NCBI RefSeq assembly: GCF_002093625.1
Contig: NZ_MRWD01000003.1
Span: 86,077 to 150,076 of the forward strand
Origin: Rouxiella silvae
Lineage (GTDB): Bacteria; Pseudomonadota; Gammaproteobacteria; Enterobacterales; Enterobacteriaceae
DNA length: 64,000 bases
Direction: 5' to 3'
Both the position numbers and the translations under genes were made by a program. The notes beneath the pieces were generated by a model. The model searched no databases and was not told where the DNA came from. It worked only from the letters and a program-made list of their open reading frames with translations. Below are positions 42,765 to 51,970 of this stretch, piece by piece (position 1 is the stretch's first letter; each line of letters starts with the position of its first letter).

Positions 42765-43301
42765 GTGCCTGCTTTCGAGAAATATTACACTGAATTATAT
42801 CGGTTTATTAACCGGAAGCTTCGTGACCGCGAGCATGCTGAAGACATGGCGCAGGAAACGTTTATCCGTGCGCTGACCGTTACCCAGCCTGTGCGGTCAC
42901 ATCGGAGTCTGCTGTATCGCATCGCGCGTAATTTACTGATCGACCATTATCGACGCCCCGAACTTCTTATGGATGATGTGGCCGAAGACAGTGAAGGCGC
43001 GCACTTCGCGGCACCTTCACATCTTCAACCATATGAATACCTTGAAAAGAATCAGTATGATGATTTAATGACTCGCACAATCGAAGCCCTGCCGCCGCGC
43101 TGCCGTGAAGCCTTTATCCTGCACCGTTTTGACGGCCTGTCGCAAAAGGAGGTCGCGTGCCAGATGGGAATATCCATCAACATGGTTGAGAAACACATTA
43201 TTCGCGCCATGACCGCCCTACGCAACAGTCACGAACTCTGGCAGCAGGAACACCAGGACGCGAGTGCCAGCAACAGAAATAAGGATGGCCATGATGAATA
43301 G
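42765..43301 (+). CDS. fecI: FecI-like ECF sigma factor
   Basis: 178-aa extracytoplasmic-function sigma factor. Region 2 is MPAFEKYYTELYRFINRKL through HAEDMAQETFIRAL; region 4 has ALPPRCREAFILHRFDGLSQ followed by the KEVACQMGISINMVEKHI helix-turn-helix. These match iron-siderophore sigma factors. The start is GTG 42765 with GAGAA upstream. It overlaps the fecR-like gene, and with the STN-domain receptor it should form a surface signalling cascade that turns on the receptor operon when its siderophore is bound. Assigned by family, not as a true citrate system. Confidence 0.9.
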   Translation: MPAFEKYYTELYRFINRKLRDREHAEDMAQETFIRALTVTQPVRSHRSLLYRIARNLLIDHYRRPELLMDDVAEDSEGAHFAAPSHLQPYEYLEKNQYDDLMTRTIEALPPRCREAFILHRFDGLSQKEVACQMGISINMVEKHIIRAMTALRNSHELWQQEHQDASASNRNKDGHDE

Positions 43302-44328
43302 CGCCATTAATAAACATTTGTCCGCCGATGAACAGGCGGCGCGCTGGCTGAGCAAACAGCACTCCGCTATGTCTGGTGAAGAACAACGCCAGTTTACCGA
43401 CTGGAAATCGCAGGGTGACAATGCCGCGCGCTATCATGCCATGCAATCTTTGTGGCAGCGCATTGGTGATTTGCCTCAGGAAAACGTGGCACGCCTGCGT
43501 GATTCACTTCCGATGAAAACCCATCAGACTGCCCGCCACCTTTTCTGGCGTCCTGCGCTGGTCGCCGCGGTGCTTTGTATGGTGCTGGTATGGCCGCTGT
43601 GGCAGTCGCTGGCCCCCCCAGTCATGACCATGGCGTTCCACACCGGTCGCGGTGAAACGCAACAGCTCACCCTGCCTGATGGCACAGTCCTCAGTCTGGA
43701 CGCCGAGACGCAGGGGCACGTTGCCTATTACCCGCAGCGCCGCGAAGTCACGCTCGTCAAAGGCCAGGTCTTTTTTCAGGTCAACCATCAGAACGATAAT
43801 CCGTTTGTGGTGCTAAGCGGCCCGTCGCGCGTCACGGTGCTGGGCACAAGTTTCGGCGTCCGCTATATCCCTCAGTCGATGAGCGGGGATGGCGTGGACG
43901 TTGCCGTTAGCAGCGGCGTAGTGCGCATCGGTCCACGTGCATGGCTTGCAGATATACGCTGGCGAGCCATGGCAACTCTGCATCTGGGCGCAGATGAGCC
44001 ACATCTGATGGTGCTGCGCGCCACGCAACGGGCAATCAGCGATGCCAACGGGAACCTGACGCGTCAGTTGTCGTTAGCCCCAGACGCCATCGCCGACTGG
44101 CGACAGTCACGAATTAATTTTAACAACACTCCGCTAAACCTGGCACTGGCCGAGTTCTCGCGCTACGGCGATGTGCCCTATAAACTGGCCTCTGCCGACG
44201 TCGCGGCCCTGCGTATCAGCGGCAGTTTTAACGCCCATCGCCCGGACAGTTTTGCCCATGCGCTGCCGAAGGTATTACCGGTAAAAATCAATATTCTGGC
44301 GGGGGAAACGCAGATCCTTAAACGCTAA
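43291..44328 (+). CDS. fecR: FecR-like anti-sigma/signal transducer
   Basis: 345-aa inner-membrane regulator: cytoplasmic N-terminal domain (residues 1-85, with LSADEQAARWLSKQHSAMSG), one membrane helix near residues 88-105 (PALVAAVLCMVLVWPL) and a periplasmic FecR domain (FHTGRGETQQLTLPDGTVLS; LVKGQVFFQV; VTVLGTSFGVRY). The C-terminal FNNTPLNLALAEFSRYGDV is the STN-interacting part. ATG 43291 has AAGG six bases upstream and lies inside the 3' end of fecI (11-base overlap), indicating coupling. It conveys receptor occupancy to the sigma factor. Confidence 0.9.
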   Translation: MMNSAINKHLSADEQAARWLSKQHSAMSGEEQRQFTDWKSQGDNAARYHAMQSLWQRIGDLPQENVARLRDSLPMKTHQTARHLFWRPALVAAVLCMVLVWPLWQSLAPPVMTMAFHTGRGETQQLTLPDGTVLSLDAETQGHVAYYPQRREVTLVKGQVFFQVNHQNDNPFVVLSGPSRVTVLGTSFGVRYIPQSMSGDGVDVAVSSGVVRIGPRAWLADIRWRAMATLHLGADEPHLMVLRATQRAISDANGNLTRQLSLAPDAIADWRQSRINFNNTPLNLALAEFSRYGDVPYKLASADVAALRISGSFNAHRPDSFAHALPKVLPVKINILAGETQILKR

Positions 44329-44394
44329 CCCTCCTTTGCGGAAAGGACAACGTGTGCCAAAACTGTTGCCCCGAAAAAAGATTAAAAATATTTT

Positions 44395-44457
44395 GGAAAT
44401 GACGTCAGGGTTTTGGCGTCAGTCTCGTCTTCAGAAAGGATAATGATTCTTATTTAA
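44395..44457 (+). promoter_or_regulatory. Putative ECF-sigma promoter and Fur box before the TonB receptor
   Basis: GGAAAT (44395-44400) matches the FecI -35 element and CGTC (44417-44420) is a plausible -10 at a 16-base spacing. GATAATGATTCTTATTT (44439-44455) resembles half or more of a Fur box. The combination would give iron repression plus siderophore induction. Confidence 0.5.
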
Positions 44458-44478
44458 TTTATTTCTGGGGAAAATTGC

Positions 44479-46833
44479 ATGTCTATTTTTACTGTTTATC
44501 GGGGTAGCCGCGTTAAATCCAGCCTCACCGCCATCGCGCTGGCCGTCTGCTCGCCGATAGCTGTATCTCACGCCGCCGCCGCGATGGCCGTTTCACTTCC
44601 GGCTCAGCCGCTGATCAACTCACTGAATGCGCTGGCACAGCAGGCCGGAGTTCAACTGATTGCCGCACCGGACTCTGTTGCACGTAAAAATGCCCCCGCA
44701 GTGCAGGGGAATATGACGCTGGAAACCGCCCTCGGGCGACTGTTAAGCGGCAGCGGTCTGGGTTATAGCATCGATAACGGCACCGTGGTGGTAGCCCCAC
44801 AAACATCCGCTGGAGATACCCTGACAGTGACCAGCCAATACGGCGCTGGCGTCACTGTACCGCAGCAAAGCAGCTCTGCCACCAAAACCGACACGCCGCT
44901 GCTGGAAGTGCCTCAGTCAGTCTCGGTGGTGACCCGCGAGCGAATGGATAGGCAAAATGTGCAGAGTGTCACCGAAGCGCTGCGCTATGTTCCGGGTGTA
45001 AAAACGGAAACCTACGGTGTCGATCCCAAAGGGTACGACTGGATTTATATTCGTGGATTTAATGCCCTGACGACCAACGATTACCGTGACGGTCTCCGTC
45101 AGCTCAACAACAGTTACAGCTATTTTCGCACTGAGCCTTACGCGCTGGAACGTATTGATATTGTGCGCGGACCGTCGTCAACGTTGTTTGGCCTCGGCGA
45201 TGCGGGCGGGATTGTGAACCGCATCAGCAAGCTGCCTTCCGCGCAGGGCGTGCACGATGTGCAAATTGAGCTGGGTAACTTCAACCGCCGTCAGGCGCAG
45301 TTTGATATGAGCGATAAAATTGACGATGACAGTCACTATCTTTATCGCGTGATTGGCCTCGTTCGCGACAGCGATACTCAGTTCCAGTATCGTGATGGCC
45401 CGGATGTTGAAGATAACCGCGTCTACCTCGCGCCCTCTTTCACCTGGTTACCCAACAGCGATACCAGCCTGACCGTGCGCGCCGACTACCTGCGTGATAC
45501 TTCCGGCGGCACCGTTGCCGTGCTTACCGAGCCAGGCCACAATGTTACCGATACGCTGCTGGGGGACTACAACTATAACCGTTTTCGTCAGGAGCAGTTC
45601 ACCGTCGGGTATGAGCTGAGTCATCAGTTCAACGACGTTTTCCAGGTGCGCCAAAATGTGCGCTACGGGCAAACCGACACTATTTTAAACAACTTGCTGC
45701 CAGGATCGGTGAATTTCAACACCGGAACCGTGTCGCGCAATGCCATTCGCTTTGATGAACACATGAACGCGTTCAACATCGATAACCAGCTGCAGGCCGA
45801 CTTCTCAACCCTGTCAGTTACGCACCGCCTGTTGAGCGGTCTTGATTACAGCCGCCTTGACGGGAATGCTAAACGCTTCGGCGCCGTTGGGCCGACGCTA
45901 AATATCTATAATCCAGTATACGGCTTGAACATTGCCGACCCTACCTATGCGCTTAATAACAACGACCAGACGACCTCACAGCTGGGCCTTTACATGCAGG
46001 ACCAGATTTCGCTGACGCCAAAATGGCTGCTGACGTTGGGCGGTCGCCACGACGACATCAGTTTGCGTACCCAAAATAATCTGACCGATAGCACCAGCTG
46101 GGTGGATAAAGGTGCGTGGACCGGACGCGCTGGCCTGACCTATCTTGCAGAAAACGGGCTCGCGCCTTATATCAGCTACGCCGAGTCCTTCGTCCCCAAC
46201 AGTGGCACCGACAGCAAGAACCGAACGTTTGACCCGAGCAAAGCACATCAGTATGAAATCGGCGTTAAATACCAGCCTGATGCCAATATGTTGATGACAC
46301 TCGCCGCCTTCGACATCACCAAAACTAACGTACTCACCAATGAAATTGTGAACAACCTGATCACCGGTTATCAAGTCGCGTCCGGCGAAGTACGTTCGCG
46401 CGGTGTTGAGGCAGAAACCACAGTCAAACTGACCGAGAGTCTGGATTTACTGGCGTCATACACTTATACCGCGACGGAAATCACCGCCAGTAACAACGGT
46501 GACCGCGGTAATCAGCAGGCAAATGTACCAAAGCATATGGCATCAACCTGGCTGAACTATGGGTTCCACCAGGGCACGCTGGACGGATTGTTGCTAAGTG
46601 CCGGTGTGCGTTACGTCGGCAGCATGTACGGCGATAATGCGAATACAATACCGGTAAAAAACTTTGCGCTGGTCGACGCAGGAGCAAAATATCAGGTCAA
46701 TCGTCATGTTTCTGTCGGTTTCAATATACAGAATCTGTTGAATCATCATTATGTTGGCACTTGTGACGACGACACCAGCTGCTATCCGGGACAGGATCGT
46801 ACGTTCATCGGCTCGCTGAAGTACAGCTTCTGA
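44479..46833 (+). CDS. TonB-dependent siderophore receptor with STN signalling domain
   Basis: 784-aa outer-membrane receptor. After a signal peptide (about residues 1-34) comes an STN domain (LINSLNALAQQAGVQLIAAP through GTVVVAP), a TonB-box-like DTLTVTSQ near residue 113, the plug (LEVPQSVSVVTRERMDRQNV, then IYIRGFNAL and RGPSSTLFGLGDAGGIVNR) and a 22-strand barrel ending in aromatic YSF. The STN domain marks a transducing receptor that works with the FecR/FecI pair just upstream. With FhuD/FhuB-like neighbours the ligand is most likely a ferric hydroxamate. Confidence 0.93.
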   Translation: MSIFTVYRGSRVKSSLTAIALAVCSPIAVSHAAAAMAVSLPAQPLINSLNALAQQAGVQLIAAPDSVARKNAPAVQGNMTLETALGRLLSGSGLGYSIDNGTVVVAPQTSAGDTLTVTSQYGAGVTVPQQSSSATKTDTPLLEVPQSVSVVTRERMDRQNVQSVTEALRYVPGVKTETYGVDPKGYDWIYIRGFNALTTNDYRDGLRQLNNSYSYFRTEPYALERIDIVRGPSSTLFGLGDAGGIVNRISKLPSAQGVHDVQIELGNFNRRQAQFDMSDKIDDDSHYLYRVIGLVRDSDTQFQYRDGPDVEDNRVYLAPSFTWLPNSDTSLTVRADYLRDTSGGTVAVLTEPGHNVTDTLLGDYNYNRFRQEQFTVGYELSHQFNDVFQVRQNVRYGQTDTILNNLLPGSVNFNTGTVSRNAIRFDEHMNAFNIDNQLQADFSTLSVTHRLLSGLDYSRLDGNAKRFGAVGPTLNIYNPVYGLNIADPTYALNNNDQTTSQLGLYMQDQISLTPKWLLTLGGRHDDISLRTQNNLTDSTSWVDKGAWTGRAGLTYLAENGLAPYISYAESFVPNSGTDSKNRTFDPSKAHQYEIGVKYQPDANMLMTLAAFDITKTNVLTNEIVNNLITGYQVASGEVRSRGVEAETTVKLTESLDLLASYTYTATEITASNNGDRGNQQANVPKHMASTWLNYGFHQGTLDGLLLSAGVRYVGSMYGDNANTIPVKNFALVDAGAKYQVNRHVSVGFNIQNLLNHHYVGTCDDDTSCYPGQDRTFIGSLKYSF

Positions 46834-47732
46834 TGCCACGTTTATTACTGAGTCGTCGTGACTGCCTGAGGGCGTTGCTGGTGTTGCCCTGGCTCAATGC
46901 CTCGGCGATATCAGCAACGCCCGCGCAGCGCATTATTGCCATTAACTGGCTAGCAGCGGAAACGCTGCTGTCGTTGGGCATCACGCCGCTTGCCGTTTCC
47001 GACGTGGGGTATTTTCGACGTAGAATTGCCGAGCCGGTTTTACCGGCCAACGTTCAGGATATCGGTCCATTCTGGGAGCCGAATATTGAACGGATCGATG
47101 CCTTGAAACCTACGCTGATCCTCAGCGATATGCTCGCTCCCGCCCTTCTTGACAGCCTGCTGCGCATCGCGCCGGTACAGGTCGTTTCGGTTTATCCCTC
47201 AACAAACGATGTGTGGCAGGCATTGCTGACATTTACTGGCGACTTGGGCACAAAGTTATCCGTTTGCGCGCAGGCAGCACGGCTTATTGACCACGCAACC
47301 ACTGTACTAAGCCACTGCCAACAAAGGCTCGGACACGCCGCAGGCCAGCGTATTCTGGTAGTCGTTCGCAGCCAGGACGGGAAATACGCCACGGTGTATG
47401 GCAAAAACAGTCTGCCGGACGCGATGCTAACCCGACTTGGGCTGCAAAATGCCTGGAACAAACCGGTGGGTGCGATGGGAACGGCCAATGTGAGTATCGA
47501 AAAGCTGGCGTCGTTACCCGCCGATTGGTTGTTTTACACTGAATTACCGACGACGCTAACACAGTTCACCCGCCTGCGTCAGCCCGACGGACTGTGGCAA
47601 CAACTGCCGCTGGTGTCGGGCGGACGTGCACGGGAACTGACGCATTTCTTCCCTTTTGGAGGGATGGCAACAGCTGTCAGTCTGGCGCAACACATCACGC
47701 AAGTGCTCTCGGAATCTGAAAAAAATGCGTAA
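46833..47732 (+). CDS. Ferric-siderophore binding protein, FhuD-like
   Basis: 299-aa class III periplasmic binding protein resembling FhuD (RIIAINWLAAETLLSLGITP, EPNIERIDALKPTLILS, GTANVSIEKLASL). The N-terminus MPRLLLSRRDCLRALLVL carries a twin-arginine motif (S-R-R-D-C-L) as in E. coli FhuD, so Tat export is likely. The ATG overlaps the receptor stop (TGATG). It passes ferric hydroxamates to the FhuB-like permease encoded next. Confidence 0.88.
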   Translation: MPRLLLSRRDCLRALLVLPWLNASAISATPAQRIIAINWLAAETLLSLGITPLAVSDVGYFRRRIAEPVLPANVQDIGPFWEPNIERIDALKPTLILSDMLAPALLDSLLRIAPVQVVSVYPSTNDVWQALLTFTGDLGTKLSVCAQAARLIDHATTVLSHCQQRLGHAAGQRILVVVRSQDGKYATVYGKNSLPDAMLTRLGLQNAWNKPVGAMGTANVSIEKLASLPADWLFYTELPTTLTQFTRLRQPDGLWQQLPLVSGGRARELTHFFPFGGMATAVSLAQHITQVLSESEKNA

Positions 47733-49650
47733 AATACCGGTATTGCCGTGGCTGATTATCGCGTCACTGGCACTTATCTGCGCCCTGCTGCTGACCAGTA
47801 ACCTAGGTCGGATACATGCCAGTAACCTCCCTTCCACCGCCGGTTTACTGCTGTATTACAGTTTTCTGCCCCGACTGGCGACCGGAATTCTCTGCGGAGT
47901 GGCGCTGGCGACGGCTGGGTTACTCTTTCAGCAGGTGCTACGTAATCCGTTGGCAGAACCGGCCACGCTGGGTATTGCGGCCGGTGCCAATTTAGCGATG
48001 TCGGCAAGTATTATTGCCTTTCCCGCCTTGCTGGTGTTCGGCCTGACAAATCTGGCTCTGGCGGGGGCGGCCCTAGCGGCACTGGTGCTTTATCTGCTGA
48101 TTGCCCGTCAGGGACTCGATCCGCTAAAAATTATCCTCACCGGCATGGTGATCAGCCTGTATGGCAACTGTGTCAATACGTTGATGGTGTTGTTCAATCA
48201 TGATTATCTCAGCGACCTCTTCAGTTGGCAGGCGGGCTCTCTGAACCAGAACGGCTGGTCGGTCACACAATTTTTGCTGTTACCGGTGCTGCTGCTGATG
48301 GCGGTGAGTCTTTTACTGGCAAGGCCGCTCATGCTGATTGGGTTATCGGACCAGAGCGCCGGTGCGCTGGGTCTATCAGTGACTAAAATTCGCGTCGCTA
48401 CTCTTGCCGTGGCCGTGGCGCTCAGCGCACTCATCACCAGTCAAGTCGGGATTATTGGGTTTGTTGGTCTGGCCGCTCCTGCCCTCGTACGACTGTCCGG
48501 AGTGCGCCGCTTCACGCAGCAGCTGTTCTGCGTTCCTCTAGCAGGTGCAGGCCTGCTGACACTGGTCGATCAGTTGGCGCAGTTTCTTTCTCCTGCCGGG
48601 GGAGACTTACCGGCTGGCGCACTCGCGGGATTGCTCAGTGCACCACTGATGCTCATGTTGCTGTTTCGTCAGCACAATCCGACTATTGCCGCTGCACCAT
48701 TGAGTACACCGGCAATCCGCACTTTAACGCGCGCTCACTTGACCGGCCTTCTGCTGCTATTACTGAGTAGTCTCGCTGTTTCATTATTCTTAAACCGTCC
48801 CCTCGACACCACGGCTGTATGGCAACTGCTCGAATGGCGGTGGCCACGAATGCTCGGTGCACTTAGCGCGGGTGCGATGTTGGCCGTTGCAGGCGTGCTT
48901 ATCCAGCGCCAAAGCGGCAATCCGCTGGCTAGCCCCGAACTACTCGGCATCAGCAGCGGCGCATCGCTGATGGTGGTGTTACTGGTTATTCTGTTCAATC
49001 AGCCACTTGTGCAGCTTTTTCCCGCTGCGCTGGCGGGCAGTCTGCTGGCGATATTCAGTCTATTTATGTTCGGATTTCGTTCGGGCTTTCAGCCGCAGGC
49101 AATGGTTATGGTCGGGCTGTGTCTAACCAACCTGAGTATGGCGCTAAGTATACTCTTGCTGATGAGCGGCGACCCTCGGGCGATGATGCTGCTGAACTGG
49201 AGTACCGGCTCTACGGCAGGTATCACGGCGGAACGGGCAATGTGGGGGGCAACTCAAGCGCTGCTGCTGATCCCCCTCGCCTTGCTGTTACAACGCTGGG
49301 TCACCTTATTGAGCCTCGGACATCAAACCGCGCGGGCACTGGGCGCCGGACTTCGGCGCAGTAATATGCTAATACTGCTGCTCGCGGCCGCGCTAACGGC
49401 GGGCGGCACGTTGCTTATTGGTCCACTCAGTTTTGTCGGATTGATTGCCCCACAGCTAGCACGCTACAGCGGAGCATATCGCTTTGTTCAGCAATGTTTG
49501 GTAGCAGCCCTGTATGGCGCACTGCTAATGGTGATCGCTGACTGGCTCGGCCGGAACATCGCCTGGCCGTGGCCCGTTTCCGCCGGTTTGCTCTGTGCTC
49601 TGATCGGTGCACCGTGGTTTTTATGGCTGCTGATAAAATCAGGGAAATAA
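47725..49650 (+). CDS. FhuB-like double-length iron-siderophore permease
   Basis: 641-aa inner-membrane permease made of two BtuC/FecCD-type halves fused end to end, as in FhuB. Half 1 carries LATAGLLFQQVLRNPLAEP and GIIGFVGLAAPALVR; half 2 repeats them as LAVAGVLIQRQSGNPLASPE and GPLSFVGLIAPQLAR. The ATG 47725 lies inside the binding-protein gene (8-base overlap). No FhuC-like ATPase follows, so the ATPase must be supplied from another locus. Confidence 0.92.
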   Translation: MRKIPVLPWLIIASLALICALLLTSNLGRIHASNLPSTAGLLLYYSFLPRLATGILCGVALATAGLLFQQVLRNPLAEPATLGIAAGANLAMSASIIAFPALLVFGLTNLALAGAALAALVLYLLIARQGLDPLKIILTGMVISLYGNCVNTLMVLFNHDYLSDLFSWQAGSLNQNGWSVTQFLLLPVLLLMAVSLLLARPLMLIGLSDQSAGALGLSVTKIRVATLAVAVALSALITSQVGIIGFVGLAAPALVRLSGVRRFTQQLFCVPLAGAGLLTLVDQLAQFLSPAGGDLPAGALAGLLSAPLMLMLLFRQHNPTIAAAPLSTPAIRTLTRAHLTGLLLLLLSSLAVSLFLNRPLDTTAVWQLLEWRWPRMLGALSAGAMLAVAGVLIQRQSGNPLASPELLGISSGASLMVVLLVILFNQPLVQLFPAALAGSLLAIFSLFMFGFRSGFQPQAMVMVGLCLTNLSMALSILLLMSGDPRAMMLLNWSTGSTAGITAERAMWGATQALLLIPLALLLQRWVTLLSLGHQTARALGAGLRRSNMLILLLAAALTAGGTLLIGPLSFVGLIAPQLARYSGAYRFVQQCLVAALYGALLMVIADWLGRNIAWPWPVSAGLLCALIGAPWFLWLLIKSGK

Positions 49651-49880
49651 TCCTATTCATCTGATTAAAAATAGAGATTATTTGGTTTTCAGCGGCCTAA
49701 ACGTTTGAGTAAAGTGCATCTGAAATTGACTTCAATAAATTAACCTTTCATAGGTAGGTTTTACCTATGATCTTGAGTAGGTTTTAACACCCTAAAGTAA
49801 TTAAGGCATTCCAATATAGATATTCCATTGATGTGTAAAGATAAATAATAAATTAAATTTAAATTACATATAAGAAAATA

Positions 49881-50225
49881 ATGAAAACAGATAACACAGA
49901 TACTTCATCATTGAATGATATAAAAAATAGATTGCGAGAGTTATCGATTCAGGTTGATAAACTTTCAAAGTTGTATGAAGCGGTAAATAGTCCAGGCTTA
50001 GTGACTGCAACCCCCTTTCCCAAAGCCATGAAAATAACACCTAAAGAGCGGGAGGTTATTTACTTATCAAGTATAGGTAAAACTTATAAAGAAATTGCAG
50101 ACACTTTGGGCGTTAGAACAACGACGATAAAATTTCACATGCGCAACATTGTGATCAAACTGGGCGTCTGCAATTCCAGGCAGGCAATAAGACACGCCGT
50201 TGAAATGAAGCTCGTTGAACATTAA
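49881..50225 (+). CDS. Small LuxR-type HTH regulator
   Basis: 114-aa protein with a short N-terminal coiled segment (residues about 10-35) and a C-terminal LuxR helix-turn-helix (ITPKEREVIYLSSIGKTYKE, then IADTLGVRTTTIKFHMRNIV). No receiver or sensor domain is present. The gene is AT-rich and alone, convergent with a PAS-LuxR gene. It could act as a stand-alone regulator or as an antagonist of other LuxR proteins. Targets are unknown. Confidence 0.8.
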   Translation: MKTDNTDTSSLNDIKNRLRELSIQVDKLSKLYEAVNSPGLVTATPFPKAMKITPKEREVIYLSSIGKTYKEIADTLGVRTTTIKFHMRNIVIKLGVCNSRQAIRHAVEMKLVEH

Positions 50226-50313
50226 TTAATTAATTCAAAAAAATTTAAGGGGTATACTCATTGCATCAATCAGGGATTAACATTTTAAAAGATGTATGTG
50301 CTAACTTTAAAAA

Positions 50314-51015
50314 TTACCAACCCTCACGGTCGTTCTTAAATGAAAACTTCTGCGGATCAAGAAACCTTTTGGGAAGATAACGATCTAAACTTCTCTTCTG
50401 ACAGAATTCAATAAAATCATCAACATGGCTTACCCCTGCTTTCGAATAAATATTCTGCAGGGCATTTTCTATGGTACGCGGTGATCGGCAAAGCATGGCG
50501 CCCATAGTTTTACTGGTCATTCCCTGAATTTTCAGGAAAATGATTTCACACTGCTTCTCCGTGAAGAAATCATCAGGCTTTTCCAGCAAAAGTGAACCCG
50601 GTAACCTGCCGCGAATAAAATCATTAGAGCTGAATAATTCTAAATCCTTAATTACACCGACCATGCCAACACATTCATTTTTTTCATTATAAAACGGTAC
50701 CTTTTTTGACATGTAAGGAGAGTCAACGGCGCCGGGATGAACCTCAAGTAACGATATTTTTTTCTGAGTAGAAATGACGTGTTTTACCTGCTCCTGCCAC
50801 AGTTTTGCAGTCACAACATTATCATAAAGTGCGGCAGGAATTTCATCATCAATCCTCCCAATAATTGAGTCAGGCGATTTCAAACCTACAAGCTTAGCCA
50901 AAGCCATATTGGCATAAACAAAACGAGTATCTTTACCGCGGATGAAAAAAGGGGTAGGCAGTTGATCAAACGTACGAGTTAGCATTTTAGGTAGAACCAG
51001 CTCACTGTTGCTCAC
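50314..51015 (-). CDS. PAS-LuxR transcriptional regulator
   Basis: 233-aa regulator. Residues about 10-125 form a PAS domain (FDQLPTPFFIRGKDTRFVY, then ANMALAKLVGLKSPDSIIG) and residues about 155-215 a LuxR-type helix-turn-helix (LKIQGMTSKTMGAMLCRSPR, then TIENALQNIYSKAG). The start chosen is GTG 51015 with GAGAGAAA seven bases upstream. It is AT-rich and flanked by long non-coding AT-rich stretches. The architecture resembles small PAS-HTH regulators of Yersiniaceae/Serratia; the signal and targets are unknown. Confidence 0.8.
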   Translation of the reverse strand: MSNSELVLPKMLTRTFDQLPTPFFIRGKDTRFVYANMALAKLVGLKSPDSIIGRIDDEIPAALYDNVVTAKLWQEQVKHVISTQKKISLLEVHPGAVDSPYMSKKVPFYNEKNECVGMVGVIKDLELFSSNDFIRGRLPGSLLLEKPDDFFTEKQCEIIFLKIQGMTSKTMGAMLCRSPRTIENALQNIYSKAGVSHVDDFIEFCQKRSLDRYLPKRFLDPQKFSFKNDREGW

Positions 51016-51464
51016 AGTATTTTCTCTCAAAGGGAAAGGGACGTAACTTTATCATGACCCACTTTATAATTATAAGTTTATTTATCAGGAATTAGATCTT
51101 TCCCTGTAAATTACAATTCCGTATAGATACATAAAATATAATAATAATTATTGATGGTTTTAAAAAATCGATTATTTTATTGATTACTCCAATAGCATAA
51201 ATATCTTTTCTTAAAATAATCATTATATAAATAAATCTATATCTTTATCATTTCTTATCCAACTTGCTCTTTTAACCCAAGACATAGAGATATTGGAATT
51301 GAAGATACCAGTGACGGCAAATGAAGGCTGTGCAGAGAGAAGACGTTCCCTATCTTGCCGCTTCAACTGCTGAGCAAAAATGGTTATTTGTTAAACTCAT
51401 TTAGCATATATATCAATAATTTGACTATTTTAACAGCAAGTGACGCGTTATTTGATTTAACCCT
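51016..51464. other. AT-rich intergenic stretch before the second tRNA-Asn
   Basis: About 450 bases without a credible gene. It is AT-rich and may contain the PAS-LuxR promoter; nothing else is recognised. Confidence 0.5.
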
Positions 51465-51493
51465 TTGACATGCAGGCCAGCAGTCTCTATTAT
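51465..51493 (+). promoter_or_regulatory. Consensus promoter of the second tRNA-Asn gene
   Basis: TTGACA (51465-51470) and TATTAT (51488-51493) with a 17-base spacer, the same geometry as the first copy. The spacer differs from the first copy at several positions, so the promoters are homologous, not identical. Confidence 0.88.
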
Positions 51494-51511
51494 TCGCCTC
51501 GTTCACACGAT

Positions 51512-51587
51512 TCCTCTGTAGTTCAGTCGGTAGAACGGCGGACTGTTAATCCGTATGTCACTGGTTCGAGTCCAGTCAGAGGAGCCA
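51512..51587 (+). tRNA. asnU: tRNA-Asn (GTT anticodon), second copy
   Basis: 76 nt, identical to the copy at 32009 including the encoded CCA. The symbol is generic. The downstream DNA carries accessory genes (resistance, IS3 remnant, ardC), and tRNA-Asn is a common island attachment site in enterobacteria, but no integrase or repeated 3' end was found in the window. Confidence 0.97.
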
Positions 51588-51596
51588 AATTTAGAA

Positions 51597-51630
51597 AAGC
51601 CCGCACAAGGAAACTTGCGCGGGCTTTTTG
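51597..51630 (+). terminator. Terminator of the second tRNA-Asn gene
   Basis: Same hairpin as after the first tRNA-Asn (AAGCCCGCACAAG, GAAA, CTTGCGCGGGCTT, T-run). Confidence 0.9.
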
Positions 51631-51970
51631 TTTTTGGGATGCCGGGTATGGGCGAAGACCGGACTGAATGTTGTGATGTGACCCTCGCTGGGGGAACCGT
51701 GTCCGCTTCTACCTTTGGACAAAAATCATCGGCGTGTCACTTCCCAGCGAATCTTGCCAGTGAACTTGGCCTCTAGCTGTTGAAGAGAAAGAAGGATCCA
51801 TAAGGCCCACTTTATCAAGCCACCGGAAGCTTTACGGTATCATGCCACCGCCCCATACAATTCCTGAGTCTACAACTTTATTTCAAATCTAAAAGGGTAC
51901 TCAGTGGCCTAAGCCAACGACCTCGTTCAGCTCTGAGTGATAAGCAGGCATCCTCATAGCCATAACAGTA
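51631..51970. other. Intergenic stretch after the second tRNA-Asn
   Basis: About 340 bases with no recognisable gene or repeat. The sequence diverges from the first tRNA-Asn flank right after the terminator, so this is the probable left edge of accessory DNA. Confidence 0.45.

Noticed and set aside
32009..51587. tRNA-Asn pair considered as attL/attR of an integrated island
   Set aside because: No integrase gene lies between or beside them, both tRNAs are complete with their own promoters, and yajD- and yaiL-type chromosomal genes lie inside. Recorded as a finding but not annotated as an integrative element.
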